The translations under genes and the position numbers were made by a program. Below the pieces are notes generated by a model. The model saw only the letters and a list, made by a program, of their open reading frames with translations. It had not been told where the DNA came from and made no database searches. Source: Bdellovibrio bacteriovorus HD100 (GTDB lineage: Bacteria; Bdellovibrionota; Bdellovibrionia; Bdellovibrionales; Bdellovibrionaceae). Taken from it: a stretch of DNA of 64,000 nucleotides. Location of the stretch: the NCBI RefSeq assembly GCF_000196175.1, contig NC_005363.1:3534001-3598000 (forward strand). Direction: 5' to 3'. Of the stretch, positions 17,148-25,574 are shown piece after piece (within the stretch, counting starts at the first letter, position 1; every line of letters begins with the position of its first letter).

Positions 17148-18112
17148 AGTCTGAACTCCACGCCCAGACGGCCATAAAAGTCATTCTTGATCGTCGTCAC
17201 TTTGGAGTTCGGCACGTAAATACGTTCGGACTCGTACAAACGGCGATCCACGGCGGCCCCCAGCGCAAAGGACACGCCCGTTTCTGGAGTGACGAACTTC
17301 TTCAGTGCCCCTTCGGCGAAGATCTCCTGATAATACAATCGATCCGCATCATCCTTGCGGGTGTCAAACATGTAAGAGCGCACTGTCAATGCGGTCTTCG
17401 CCTGGAAGACAAAGCCGTGATCCATCACTTTGCTGGTTCCCAAACGGACACCAAACGGAGTCAGGCTGAAGTTAGTCACCCATTCTTCAGCAGCCCCCCA
17501 TTCCAGCATCAGGAAGGGCAGACCTACGCTGAAGCGAAAACCAGGCCAGATATCCTGAACCACACCGATAAACGGATAGGGCATTCCATTGTAGATCCCG
17601 CGATTGTCTGACTGGTTCACCGCAAAGATCCAATGAAAGTCACGGCCCGTGACCATGCGGTAGGATATGGTCCCATCGAAGTAGTCATTGCGTGGCGCCC
17701 CCCAAGGCACATCACTGGCGGTGGCGTAAGAGGCAAAAACACTCATCATGCTGCCACTGGCAAAGACCTTGCGCACCCCCAACCCCAGCCCCTGATTCTG
17801 CAGGGCGGTTCCGACGAAGACATGCTGCTCCCCCAGATGAAACTGGGCCCTGCCCAACTGAAGACTTTCATCAAAGATGCGCGCAGACGCGCTCCAGGTT
17901 TCACTCTTGTACAGTGGAACCAGAACATCGGTGCTCATGATCCGGACCGGAGAATCCTTATACGTATAAGGCGAGGTCCAAAGATCCGAACGGAAATCAA
18001 AGAGCAATCGCAGATTGTCTTCTTCAATCTTTGGAATGGTTCCCAAAGGCCCGCCCCAACATGGTTGCAGCGCCAGCATAAAAATAGAAAAGGTTATAAG
18101 AATTTTAAGCAC
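17144..18112 (-). CDS. Predicted outer-membrane beta-barrel protein
   Basis: 322 residues with a signal peptide (ILITFSIFMLALQPCWGG). Amphipathic strands alternate throughout (ISYRMVTGRDFHWIFAVN, FVFQAKTALTVRSYMF) and the C-terminus reads GRLGVEFRL. No close family is recognised. First gene of the barrel-phosphoesterase-barrel trio. A transport or surface role is suggested only by topology. Confidence 0.7.
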   Translation of the reverse strand: MLKILITFSIFMLALQPCWGGPLGTIPKIEEDNLRLLFDFRSDLWTSPYTYKDSPVRIMSTDVLVPLYKSETWSASARIFDESLQLGRAQFHLGEQHVFVGTALQNQGLGLGVRKVFASGSMMSVFASYATASDVPWGAPRNDYFDGTISYRMVTGRDFHWIFAVNQSDNRGIYNGMPYPFIGVVQDIWPGFRFSVGLPFLMLEWGAAEEWVTNFSLTPFGVRLGTSKVMDHGFVFQAKTALTVRSYMFDTRKDDADRLYYQEIFAEGALKKFVTPETGVSFALGAAVDRRLYESERIYVPNSKVTTIKNDFYGRLGVEFRL

Positions 18113-18160
18113 ATCTCAGTTTTAGAATTGCTGCAAACTTCAGTCAATGGATAGAACAGG

Positions 18161-19516
18161 TTAAAGCACTGCTCTCTGACAGCCTGTCAGGCGACGAAGC
18201 TGCGCCAGCTGGTAAGCCCCGAAGACTCCGTTGAACAGACAGCGAATCAGAGGATCTTCAACCACATCGACTTCGGACACGGCAAAACTTAGTTCGGCTA
18301 CAAAATCAAAATCATTAATCCGCATGTACATGGAGGTTAACGTCTCCCCCGCCTGCAAGGCCGCATGCAGCTTGTACAGGGGCACCTCCGTGGTCCACGC
18401 GATATCGTCAACGGCCACAGTCAGTTTTTGAATAGCCGCCCCTTGCACCTGATAAAAGAACCTTTGCTCTTGGCCTTCATGATCAAAAACGGAAAGCCGC
18501 CACACACGGGGACTTTCAAAATAAACATCTTCAGGCGCCGGCATAGATCGGTATTTTTCTAAAAGCCCCGCCTGACAGTATTCAAACACGCTGCGGGATT
18601 GCTCCAGAGTCAGAGCCGGAAAGTGTTTAGCCACCTCCGAGGTTTTAGGCGGAACCAAATCAGGCTGATAGTCATAGTCGACATCCTGCGGTCCCACAGG
18701 AATCACCCAGGGTAAGGGCTCCGCGAATTTAATATCACCGTGATCCAGGACAATGCTGCAGGACGGATTCAAGCGCACCACCCGTGTTTGCGGTAACAGT
18801 GCTTTGATCTGATTTGTAAAGCCCGCATAGGACACCGGGAAAAAGGCGTGGTTGTACCAAGACCAGCTTTCCATCGAAAACTGGCAGGAACTTGGAATTA
18901 CATAGCGCGGATTCAGGGCCTTCAACTGCTCGGCCCATTCTTCCGGGATCAAACCATCGGAAGGGACGGCACTTCTGGGCGCGATCACTTCAATTTCCCG
19001 CATTGTCTGGAACGGCCACAGCACCAGGTCCCACGGCGCTTGGTCACACAATAAATCCAAAGTGTCATAGTCGATCCAAGAATCGACAACGTTCAGGAGG
19101 TTGAACCCCTTGGCCTTGATCTGAAACAGCGAATCCACATCCGCATCCAGAGCCCGGCGCGTGGTGATTTCAAATTCACCCACTTTAACGGGCGTATTCA
19201 GCGCCAAAGAATTCACATTGGTGAATCCCAGCTGACGAATCCAATCAAAGATCTCGTCAAAAACACAGTACATATAAATCGGCGTACTTCGATCCAGCAG
19301 GTTCAAGCTGTCCAAGGAACAATGATCGTCATGGTAGTGGGAAATAAAGACGGCGGAAAATTTCTGATCGCGGATCTGTTCTTGGTCAAATTCCACGGTG
19401 GGAAAAGCATGGCAGTTACGACTGAAGGGATTTTCAAAGATCGTATCAAAGGCCACACGAGTGCCCTCGCACTCAAAGACATAGCCAGCATGAAGGATTC
19501 GGGAAACTTTCACCAT
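18161..19516 (-). CDS. Metallo-beta-lactamase-fold hydrolase
   Basis: 451 residues, no signal peptide. The N-terminal 250 residues form an MBL fold: the metal motif HYHDDHCSLD follows FSAVFISHY, with further candidate ligands in the PSSCQFSME region, similar to the UlaG / CMP-NeuAc-hydroxylase-like branch. The C-terminal 200 residues hold no motif I recognise. Substrate unknown. It is upstream of the envelope trio, 48 bases away on the same strand, so co-transcription is possible. Confidence 0.8.
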   Translation of the reverse strand: MVKVSRILHAGYVFECEGTRVAFDTIFENPFSRNCHAFPTVEFDQEQIRDQKFSAVFISHYHDDHCSLDSLNLLDRSTPIYMYCVFDEIFDWIRQLGFTNVNSLALNTPVKVGEFEITTRRALDADVDSLFQIKAKGFNLLNVVDSWIDYDTLDLLCDQAPWDLVLWPFQTMREIEVIAPRSAVPSDGLIPEEWAEQLKALNPRYVIPSSCQFSMESWSWYNHAFFPVSYAGFTNQIKALLPQTRVVRLNPSCSIVLDHGDIKFAEPLPWVIPVGPQDVDYDYQPDLVPPKTSEVAKHFPALTLEQSRSVFEYCQAGLLEKYRSMPAPEDVYFESPRVWRLSVFDHEGQEQRFFYQVQGAAIQKLTVAVDDIAWTTEVPLYKLHAALQAGETLTSMYMRINDFDFVAELSFAVSEVDVVEDPLIRCLFNGVFGAYQLAQLRRLTGCQRAVL

Positions 19517-19632
19517 TTCAGTGTTCTATTACAGACCCCGGCCTTTGCCACGCGTTTTTGTGATAATTATAACTTATTGAAATTGCTTAATTAAATCGCA
19601 AATTTGACAGGCTCTTCCAATGGGTCTATATT

Positions 19633-19652
19633 TAACTAGTTAGTTAATTAAC
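19633..19652. promoter_or_regulatory. Two adjacent palindromes, probable ArsR operator
   Basis: TAACTAGTTA and GTTAATTAAC are perfect 10-base palindromes lying back to back, 13 bases before the ArsR gene start. The position is right for autoregulation. AT-rich composition lowers certainty. Confidence 0.45.
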
Positions 19653-19665
19653 CGATAGGTGTATT

Positions 19666-20031
19666 ATGCAAGACCCTCTTAGCCTGACCTTTGCCGCCCT
19701 TGCCGACCCGACCCGCCGGGCGATGCTGGCACAGCTTTCAAAAGGCGAAGCCAATGTGTCGGATTTGGCTAAGCCGTTTCTAAAAGAAATGAGCCTGCCT
19801 GCTGTCACCAAACATCTGAAGGTGTTGGAAAAAGCGGGTCTGATTACGAAATCCAAAGAGGCCCAGTGGCGCCCGTGCAAACTGAACGGCGATGGTTTGA
19901 AAGATGTCGCCGACTGGATGGAGCAATACCGCGTCTTTTGGGAAGAAAGTCTTGATCGCTTAGATGCTTACTTAAAAACCGTCACTGTGAAAGAGAAACC
20001 GAAAGGGAAAAAACATGGCCGCAAAAAGTAA
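19666..20031 (+). CDS. ArsR-family transcriptional regulator
   Basis: 121 residues. The winged helix reads FAALADPTRRAMLAQLSKGEANVSDLAKPF, then LPAVTKHLKVLEKAGLI as recognition helix and wing. No metal-binding cysteines are present, so it is not a classical metal sensor. It matches the ArsR subgroup encoded beside AHSA1-type SRPBCC genes. Its last 17 bases overlap such a gene, which it probably regulates. Confidence 0.92.
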   Translation: MQDPLSLTFAALADPTRRAMLAQLSKGEANVSDLAKPFLKEMSLPAVTKHLKVLEKAGLITKSKEAQWRPCKLNGDGLKDVADWMEQYRVFWEESLDRLDAYLKTVTVKEKPKGKKHGRKK

Positions 20032-20968
20032 ATCCAACGAAATTAAAATTACCAGAATTTACAATGCTCCGGTGAAGGCCGTGTGGGATGCCTGGACGGA
20101 CCCAGATCAAGTCGCCAAGTGGTGGGGTCCGCGAGGATTCACCATCACCACTCACAGCAAGGACCTGCGCCCCGGCGGCCACTGGGCTTACACCATGCAT
20201 GGACCTGATGGAACCAACTGGGAAAACAAAACCATTTATCATGAAGTCGTAGAACGCTGCCGACTGGTGTACGATCACGGAGGCAATGATGACCGACCTC
20301 CTCTGTTCCGGGTGACGGCGACATTCCAGGACGTCAAAGGCAAAACCAAACTTGAAATGACGATGGCCCTGCCAACCCCGGAAGCCGCGCAAGAAACCAA
20401 GAAATTCATCAAGGCAGCGGGTGGCAATTCCACTTGGGATCGCCTTGCCGAATATCTTGAAAAAGAATCCACGGGCCATGAAACCTTTGTTATCAATCGT
20501 TCGTTTGAAGCCCCTGTCGATGTGGTTTTTGAAATGTGGACGAACCCGGAGCATTTTTCAAAATGGATACCGCCGACAGGATTCACCATGAAGTTCCTGC
20601 GTGCGGATATCAAACCCGGTGGCAGCACGCTTTGCATGATGACCGACGGAAAAGGTGTCGAATTTTACAGTCGCGCCAACTATCTGGAAATTCACCGCCC
20701 GGATCGCATCGTGTACACGCAACAGTTCTGCGACAAGGATGAAAAGCCCTCCCGTCACCCGCTGGCGCCAACATGGCCAGAATCCATGAAAACCACGGTC
20801 CTTCTGACCGAGGAAGCTCCGGATGAAACCCGTGTCACAATCACGTGGGAAGCTCACGGCACTTGGACGAAAGAGGAGCTGGCAACCTTTGTTGAAGGCC
20901 GCGCCGGAATGACACAAGGATGGACTGGATCCTTCGACAAACTGGAAGACTTGCTGGCGAAAAAGTAA
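20015..20968 (+). CDS. Double SRPBCC (AHSA1-type) protein
   Basis: 317 residues made of two tandem AHSA1-like domains. The first runs from about residue 8 (ITRIYNAPVKAVWDAWTDPDQVAKWW) to 150. The second starts near residue 158 (FVINRSFEAPVDVVFEMWTNPEHFSKW) and ends with GSFDKLEDLLAKK. Each has the PGG turn. Members are usually single-domain, so this is a fusion or internal duplication. It overlaps the ArsR gene and is followed by a strong terminator. Ligand unknown. Confidence 0.9.
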   Translation: MAAKSKSNEIKITRIYNAPVKAVWDAWTDPDQVAKWWGPRGFTITTHSKDLRPGGHWAYTMHGPDGTNWENKTIYHEVVERCRLVYDHGGNDDRPPLFRVTATFQDVKGKTKLEMTMALPTPEAAQETKKFIKAAGGNSTWDRLAEYLEKESTGHETFVINRSFEAPVDVVFEMWTNPEHFSKWIPPTGFTMKFLRADIKPGGSTLCMMTDGKGVEFYSRANYLEIHRPDRIVYTQQFCDKDEKPSRHPLAPTWPESMKTTVLLTEEAPDETRVTITWEAHGTWTKEELATFVEGRAGMTQGWTGSFDKLEDLLAKK

Positions 20969-20976
20969 GAATGAAA

Positions 20977-21006
20977 AAGGCCGTGACACCCACGGCCTTC
21001 TTTATT
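20977..21006. terminator. Bidirectional terminator
   Basis: AAGGCCGTG and CACGGCCTT with a five-base loop, A-run before and T-rich run after. It separates the converging SRPBCC and YecM-DUF4269 genes. Confidence 0.88.
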
Positions 21007-22000
21007 TCAGAAGCTGCCGAAGCTCAGACTCGCAGAGCTTTTGTAATCGCAGAAGCTCAGCATAAGGATTTCCGGACAGCCCCAGAGCCTTGGCAAAAGC
21101 TGGCTCGGTCTTATCCCCGGCTTTACGCAAAGCCAGAATCTTTTCACCCAAAGATGATCCCCCCACATGCAACAGACGCTCTTCTGCCAGGAAGTGCAGA
21201 TTGCCATTTTGTTTGGCCGAATCTTTGACCTGAGCAAAAACCTCGAAGGGCACACCTTGGAAGTCAAAAGAAGCCGTCACCGAAGCAGACTGCATGTGGC
21301 TTTCGATCGTGAAGTTCTCGAAGGTGGAAAAAAGCTTTTGCAGCAAATCCTCGGCCGTCATCAGATCTGGAACGTTGATCAGAACATCCACATCCGATCC
21401 TGAAACATTCATACCCAGCGGGTAGGTTCCCACCAACAGGGGCTGATGCTCCTTCAGGGATTTAAGAACCCCTGATTTTTTCACCGCCGCATAAACGGCT
21501 TCGTTCTTTTCAAGTCGGATGACGGACTCCAAAGACAGGGGATGAAACTTGATCGCCAATTCATCCAAAGAAATCTCAAGTTCGGGATTAAAATCCTTTT
21601 TTAAACCCGATTCGCTGAAGGCAGCTTGGGGATAGCGGTCCTTGATTTCGTCAAAGCCGACATCAGCCACCACTTCAAAATGCTCAAAACCTTCGATGGT
21701 GGTTTTCCCCGGCTTCGGCGCTGGAAGTTCAACCACTTGAATGGACCAATCTCTAAAACGAATCGGCTCTGCGAATTTGTAAGTGGCAATAGGACGCCCA
21801 TTCACATCGCTTTCGATCAGAAGCTCGGCAAAGTCTGCAAACTGTGCCTTAAGGGTGTGATAACTCTCCAAAGAAGAGACGCGATAACAAAGATGATCAA
21901 TGAACCAGTGCTTATCCAATTGGATATTCTGAGCATCCAGCTTGTTGAATACTCTCTGCAAAAAGTCCTGAGCTGCGATGTTAAATTCGTTCATATTCAT
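21002..22000 (-). CDS. YecM-like / DUF4269 fusion protein
   Basis: 332 residues in two parts. Residues 1-165 resemble YecM, a VOC-like fold protein: WFIDHLCYRV near 32, then VQVVELPAPKPGKTT-like text and FEHFEVVAD. Residues 170-332 match DUF4269, a nucleotidyltransferase-like family: LVGTYPLGMNVSGSDVDVLINV with the G-x-D-x-D pair, then VPFEVFAQ and HVGGSSLGEKILALRK. I know these as separate proteins elsewhere. No function can be assigned, though the nucleotidyltransferase-like acidic pair is intact. Confidence 0.8.
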   Translation of the reverse strand: MNMNEFNIAAQDFLQRVFNKLDAQNIQLDKHWFIDHLCYRVSSLESYHTLKAQFADFAELLIESDVNGRPIATYKFAEPIRFRDWSIQVVELPAPKPGKTTIEGFEHFEVVADVGFDEIKDRYPQAAFSESGLKKDFNPELEISLDELAIKFHPLSLESVIRLEKNEAVYAAVKKSGVLKSLKEHQPLLVGTYPLGMNVSGSDVDVLINVPDLMTAEDLLQKLFSTFENFTIESHMQSASVTASFDFQGVPFEVFAQVKDSAKQNGNLHFLAEERLLHVGGSSLGEKILALRKAGDKTEPAFAKALGLSGNPYAELLRLQKLCESELRQLLK

Positions 22001-22107
22001 CTTAAAACGCCCTCGATAGCTGAGCCTTTTATAGTATTAAATCCCGGGCGGCGGCAACCCTCGACCGGCCTTGACCTCCATCGGCAAAACCCCCTATTGT
22101 AGGGCTT

Positions 22108-22881
22108 ATGAAAATGATCTCTTGGAATGTTAATGGGTTGCGTTCGGTCCACCGCAAGAATTTCCGCGAATGGTTCGAAAAAGAAAAGGCCGACATCGTC
22201 TGCCTGCAGGAAATTAAGATCACCGACGAAGCCATCAAAAAGGATGAAGAATTCTATCATCCGGCGAAATACCATTCTTCGTGGGCTTTTGCCGAAAAAG
22301 CCGGTTATTCCGGCCTGGCGCTTTATTCCAAGAAAGAGCCCGACGATGTGCGCATTGGCCTGGGCATTCCGAAGTTTGATATCGAAGGCCGCTGGCTGGA
22401 AGCAGATTTTGGCCCCATCACGGTTGTGAACAGCTACTGGCCCAACAGTCAGCGTGAACACACCCGTTTGCCATTCAAGCTTGAGTTCTGTGCCGCCGCC
22501 GAAAAGCGCCTTCAGGCACTGAGAAAGAAAGGCCGCGAGGTCATCATTTGTGGCGACTTCAACATTGCCCACAAAGAAATCGATCTGCGCAATCCCAAGA
22601 CCAATATGAAAAACGCCGGTTTCCTTCCCGAAGAGCGCGCGTGGATGACACGATTCCTGGACAAACTTGAATGGGTCGACAGTTTCAGAAAGTTTGAACA
22701 GGGACCTGAACACTATACCTGGTGGAGCTACCGTCCCGGAGTTCGCGAAAAGAACATCGGATGGCGCTTGGACTATTTTCTGGTGAACAAAGAAGCGTCG
22801 GATCGCCTCAAAGCGGCGTCCCACTGCCCGGATGTGATGGGTTCTGATCACTGCCCGGTGCGCCTGACCTTAAAGAAATAA
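22108..22881 (+). CDS. xth: Exodeoxyribonuclease III
   Basis: 257 residues, the usual length. Motifs: MISWNVNGLRS, CLQEIKI with the metal-binding glutamate, NSYWPNSQ, CGDFNIAHKEIDL, and GWRLDYFLV then GSDHCPV with the catalytic histidine. It cleaves DNA 5' of abasic sites and has 3'-5' exonuclease activity in base excision repair. It ends at a strong terminator shared with the converging SRPBCC gene. Confidence 0.95.
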   Translation: MKMISWNVNGLRSVHRKNFREWFEKEKADIVCLQEIKITDEAIKKDEEFYHPAKYHSSWAFAEKAGYSGLALYSKKEPDDVRIGLGIPKFDIEGRWLEADFGPITVVNSYWPNSQREHTRLPFKLEFCAAAEKRLQALRKKGREVIICGDFNIAHKEIDLRNPKTNMKNAGFLPEERAWMTRFLDKLEWVDSFRKFEQGPEHYTWWSYRPGVREKNIGWRLDYFLVNKEASDRLKAASHCPDVMGSDHCPVRLTLKK

Positions 22882-22884
22882 AAA

Positions 22885-22919
22885 AAAGCGGCTTTGTTAC
22901 AAGCCGCTTTTTCTTTTTA
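22885..22919. terminator. Bidirectional terminator after exonuclease III
   Basis: AAAGCGGCTT and AAGCCGCTTT with a six-base loop, A-run before and TTTCTTTTT after. Confidence 0.9.
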
Positions 22920-23399
22920 AAGACTCTTCATCACTTTCACAAGCTGATCAGCACAGATGCCCCAGCCGTCATGGAAGCCCATGGCTTCATGTTTCTTAAG
23001 GTCCTCTTCACTGCGATGGCGAGCCACGGCCGTGTACTTGGTTTTCCCCTGATGCTCTTCCAGCAGAATGAAAGCAGTCATCGGGAAGCCTGCGCCAGAC
23101 TCTACGGCCGGAACCGGACGGAATCCCGGAGCCAAAACATCAGTCCAGACAAGCTTTTTGTTTTTTTCAACTTCCAGGAAGCAGCCGACATTCGGGTACT
23201 TGTCACCTTCCGGAGATTGCATCACCGTACGGAACATCCCACCTGGTTTCAGATCCACTTCGGCTTCAATGGTTTTCCAAGGTTCCGGGCAGAACCACTT
23301 GGTCAGAATCTCTGGAGTCGTCCAGCCCTTCCATACCTGTTCAGGGGTCAAATCAAGAACTCTCTCAAGCACTAGATCAAGCTTTGGATCAATATTCAT
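22917..23399 (-). CDS. AHSA1-type SRPBCC protein
   Basis: 160 residues. LDLTPEQVWKGWTTPEILTKWFCPEPW is the AHSA1-family opening, followed by DLKPGGMF and ending HDGWGICADQLVKVM. Members bind small hydrophobic ligands; none can be assigned. Third gene of a minus-strand unit SRPBCC-VOC-AHSA1 divergent from a TetR gene. Confidence 0.87.
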   Translation of the reverse strand: MNIDPKLDLVLERVLDLTPEQVWKGWTTPEILTKWFCPEPWKTIEAEVDLKPGGMFRTVMQSPEGDKYPNVGCFLEVEKNKKLVWTDVLAPGFRPVPAVESGAGFPMTAFILLEEHQGKTKYTAVARHRSEEDLKKHEAMGFHDGWGICADQLVKVMKSL

Positions 23400-23408
23400 A
23401 ACGGCCTC

Positions 23409-23822
23409 CTATTTCGGCATCTTGCTCATGTTCATAAATAAAATATTCCAGCGGTGGCCATCGGGATCGGCAAAACCACATCCGTACATCCAAGCGTCTT
23501 TGTCTCCGGGATCACCAAAGGATCTGGCCCCGGCTTTTTCGGCGCGACTGGCCCAATCGTCCACCTCTTCCACCGAGTCCGCACCCAATGAAAACAGCAC
23601 TTCTCCGGATTCATGGCTTTCTGTCACGGCTGCGCCACCGATAAATTCTTTAAACATCACATCAGGGAAGATGTTCAGTACAACCTTCTTGCTTCCCAGG
23701 AACATTCCCACCATGTGGGGTGCCGCGTGGGCGGTATTCATCTCAAAACCCAGCTCAGTATAAAACTTGCGGGTCTTTTCAATGTCCTTGGAAGGAAGAT
23801 TGATCCAAAATTCGCCTTTCAT
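23409..23822 (-). CDS. VOC-fold protein
   Basis: 137 residues. It opens EFWINLPSKDIEKTRKFYTELGFEMN and ends GFADPDGHRWNILFM, the two halves of a vicinal-oxygen-chelate fold. It resembles the VOC protein at 11.7-12.1 kb, so the window carries two similar VOC/AHSA1 pairings. Ten bases separate it from each neighbour in the unit. Confidence 0.87.
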   Translation of the reverse strand: MKGEFWINLPSKDIEKTRKFYTELGFEMNTAHAAPHMVGMFLGSKKVVLNIFPDVMFKEFIGGAAVTESHESGEVLFSLGADSVEEVDDWASRAEKAGARSFGDPGDKDAWMYGCGFADPDGHRWNILFMNMSKMPK

Positions 23823-23832
23823 CCGCTGCTCC

Positions 23833-24363
23833 TTATTTTACTTCCACGATGGATTTAAGATTTTCAAAACCCTTGCGGAATTGATCCGTGATCATTTTTT
23901 CGCAATCGATAAAGAATGTAACAAGTTTTCCAACATAGCCACCGTCACCGGACATGGACCAGCTGAAACGAGTCCCTTGTCCTTCGGGTGTCAGGCGATA
24001 TTCCACAATATTGTCAGCGGCCAAAGGTTCAGTCATCACCAGACGAAGCTGCACAAGTTCATTGGGAACAATCTTAAGAATTTCAATCGAGCCGGCACCC
24101 GCGTCTTTATTGCCGGCAAAGATCATTTTGCTGCCCACCTGATTGGGTTCGCCGATAAATTCTTTTTTCATATTTGGATCCACTTTTTCAAACGGAGACC
24201 ACTCCCCACCCCGCTTCAGATCACTAATATAGGGGAAGATCTTTTCCGGGGGAGCCGCAATCACTTCGCTGACTTCATAACGGAACTCACCCTTGCGAGT
24301 GGCAATAAAGGCCAGGAACAATACCACGACAATCAGAATGCCAATGACTACTTTGATCAACAC
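23833..24363 (-). CDS. SRPBCC protein with N-terminal membrane anchor
   Basis: 176 residues. N-terminal helix IKVVIGILIVVVLFLAFIA, then the SRPBCC opening FRYEVSEVIAAPPEKIFPYISDLKRGGEW. The layout matches the protein at 10.7-11.3 kb. First gene of the unit, next to a palindromic operator, so its expression is probably controlled by the divergent TetR regulator. Confidence 0.82.
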   Translation of the reverse strand: MLIKVVIGILIVVVLFLAFIATRKGEFRYEVSEVIAAPPEKIFPYISDLKRGGEWSPFEKVDPNMKKEFIGEPNQVGSKMIFAGNKDAGAGSIEILKIVPNELVQLRLVMTEPLAADNIVEYRLTPEGQGTRFSWSMSGDGGYVGKLVTFFIDCEKMITDQFRKGFENLKSIVEVK

Positions 24364-24388
24364 AACGACCTCCTATGTGAGAAACATT

Positions 24389-24408
24389 AACATACTATTT
24401 AGTATGTT
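24389..24408. promoter_or_regulatory. Palindromic operator between SRPBCC and TetR genes
   Basis: AACATACTATTTAGTATGTT: perfect 9-base arms around TT, centred between the divergent SRPBCC and TetR starts. The length and position fit a TetR-family operator that represses both directions. Confidence 0.7.
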
Positions 24409-24441
24409 GTAAAGATCGGTCTTTTTTGCTAGACTCTTTAT

Positions 24442-25077
24442 ATGGAAAAAGGAAAAAAAGCGGCAAAAGCCACTCCTAAAAAGACCCGAAACCTGGAAAA
24501 GTCCCGCAAAGAGATTTTGGATGCGGCTTTTTGGGAGGTCTTTACCCGCGGATTTCAAGGGGTTAGCATCGATGACATTGTCAAAAAGACGTCGATGACC
24601 AAAGGGGCCTTTTACCATCAATTCCCGACAAAGCTGGATCTGGGCTATGCCCTGGTGGATGAAGTCATCAAACCCATGACCTATGCCCGCTGGATTGATC
24701 CGCTGAAAACCTATGAAAACCCCCTTGAAGGGATTTTACTGCAGCTTAAAAACCTGATCGGCAAAGCGGACCCGCAAGAACTTCGCTATGGTTGTCCTTT
24801 GAACAATCTGGTGCAGGAAATGGCTCCAGTGGATGCTGGCTTTAAAGAGCGTCTGCAAGATGCCCTGAACTATTGGATCGATGGGATGGATCAGGAGTTA
24901 AAACGCGCGAAGAAAGCCGGCTATCTGCGTGAGGATATCAACACCCGCCAGGTGGCGCATTTCGTGGTGATGGCCCATGAGGGTTTTTACGGGATGTTAA
25001 AAGGCCTGGAAGATCCCAAGGCCTTTAATGCCCTTTACGATTCCTTGAAAAGATATTTTGAAATTCTAAAAGCTTAA
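24442..25077 (+). CDS. TetR-family transcriptional regulator
   Basis: 211 residues. A lysine-rich N-terminus (MEKGKKAAKATPKKTRN) precedes the TetR helix-turn-helix ILDAAFWEVFTRGFQGVSIDDIVKKTSMTKGAFYHQFPTK. The ligand domain contains PLNNLVQEMAP, as in the subgroup with a TetR_C_6-like domain. It probably represses the divergent SRPBCC-VOC-AHSA1 unit and itself. Its stop overlaps the converging FBP-domain gene by four bases. Confidence 0.92.
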   Translation: MEKGKKAAKATPKKTRNLEKSRKEILDAAFWEVFTRGFQGVSIDDIVKKTSMTKGAFYHQFPTKLDLGYALVDEVIKPMTYARWIDPLKTYENPLEGILLQLKNLIGKADPQELRYGCPLNNLVQEMAPVDAGFKERLQDALNYWIDGMDQELKRAKKAGYLREDINTRQVAHFVVMAHEGFYGMLKGLEDPKAFNALYDSLKRYFEILKA

Positions 25078-25574
25078 TCCGGGCGATAGTTGCTGATATT
25101 TTCAAAGAGCTTCGACATCTTATAGTAAAGCTCCGTGATGTTTTTCTCTGGATCTTTTCCCGCCAACATGGCCGCTTCTTCGATCTTTTCAATACAGCGC
25201 AGATCCTGACAAAGGAAGTACGAGTTACTTACATTGGCACTCATCGCCACTGACAGCAGGCCGATTTCTTCGGAGGACCCATAAGCATGGCACCAATTGC
25301 AAAGCCCGCCTGTCGGCTCGCCACTGGAGGCGGTTCTCTTAAAAGCCACACCTTTGGGAAGATCCCAGTTGGGCATTTTCATCACCAGATAAGTGTAAAC
25401 GCCAGATGGCTCTTTCCAGGTGAAGTAGGATCGGATGTTCATTGGAAACTTCAGATTCCCGGGCACAACCAGCTTCTTCTGATCACGCAAGCGAAATGCC
25501 TGAACCAGTTCATCTTCAGAACTGATCGAAAAAGAATGTTCGGACTGAAAGTTATTGCTGTGAGACTTAATCAT
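25074..25574 (-). CDS. FBP-domain (EF-G-binding zinc finger) protein
   Basis: 166 residues. The core holds NWCHAYGSS and FLCQDLRCIEKIEE, the four-cysteine treble-clef pattern (C-x2-C variants) of the FBP C-terminal domain, found in proteins that bind EF-G and rescue fusidic-acid-stalled ribosomes (FusB type). Only one cysteine is seen in the first pair (W-C-H), so zinc may use the histidine. Overlaps the PaiB gene by eight bases. Confidence 0.72.
   Translation of the reverse strand: MIKSHSNNFQSEHSFSISSEDELVQAFRLRDQKKLVVPGNLKFPMNIRSYFTWKEPSGVYTYLVMKMPNWDLPKGVAFKRTASSGEPTGGLCNWCHAYGSSEEIGLLSVAMSANVSNSYFLCQDLRCIEKIEEAAMLAGKDPEKNITELYYKMSKLFENISNYRPD

Noticed and set aside
21997-22851. 284-codon minus-strand frame
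   Set aside because: It lies wholly antisense to exonuclease III, whose motifs are complete.
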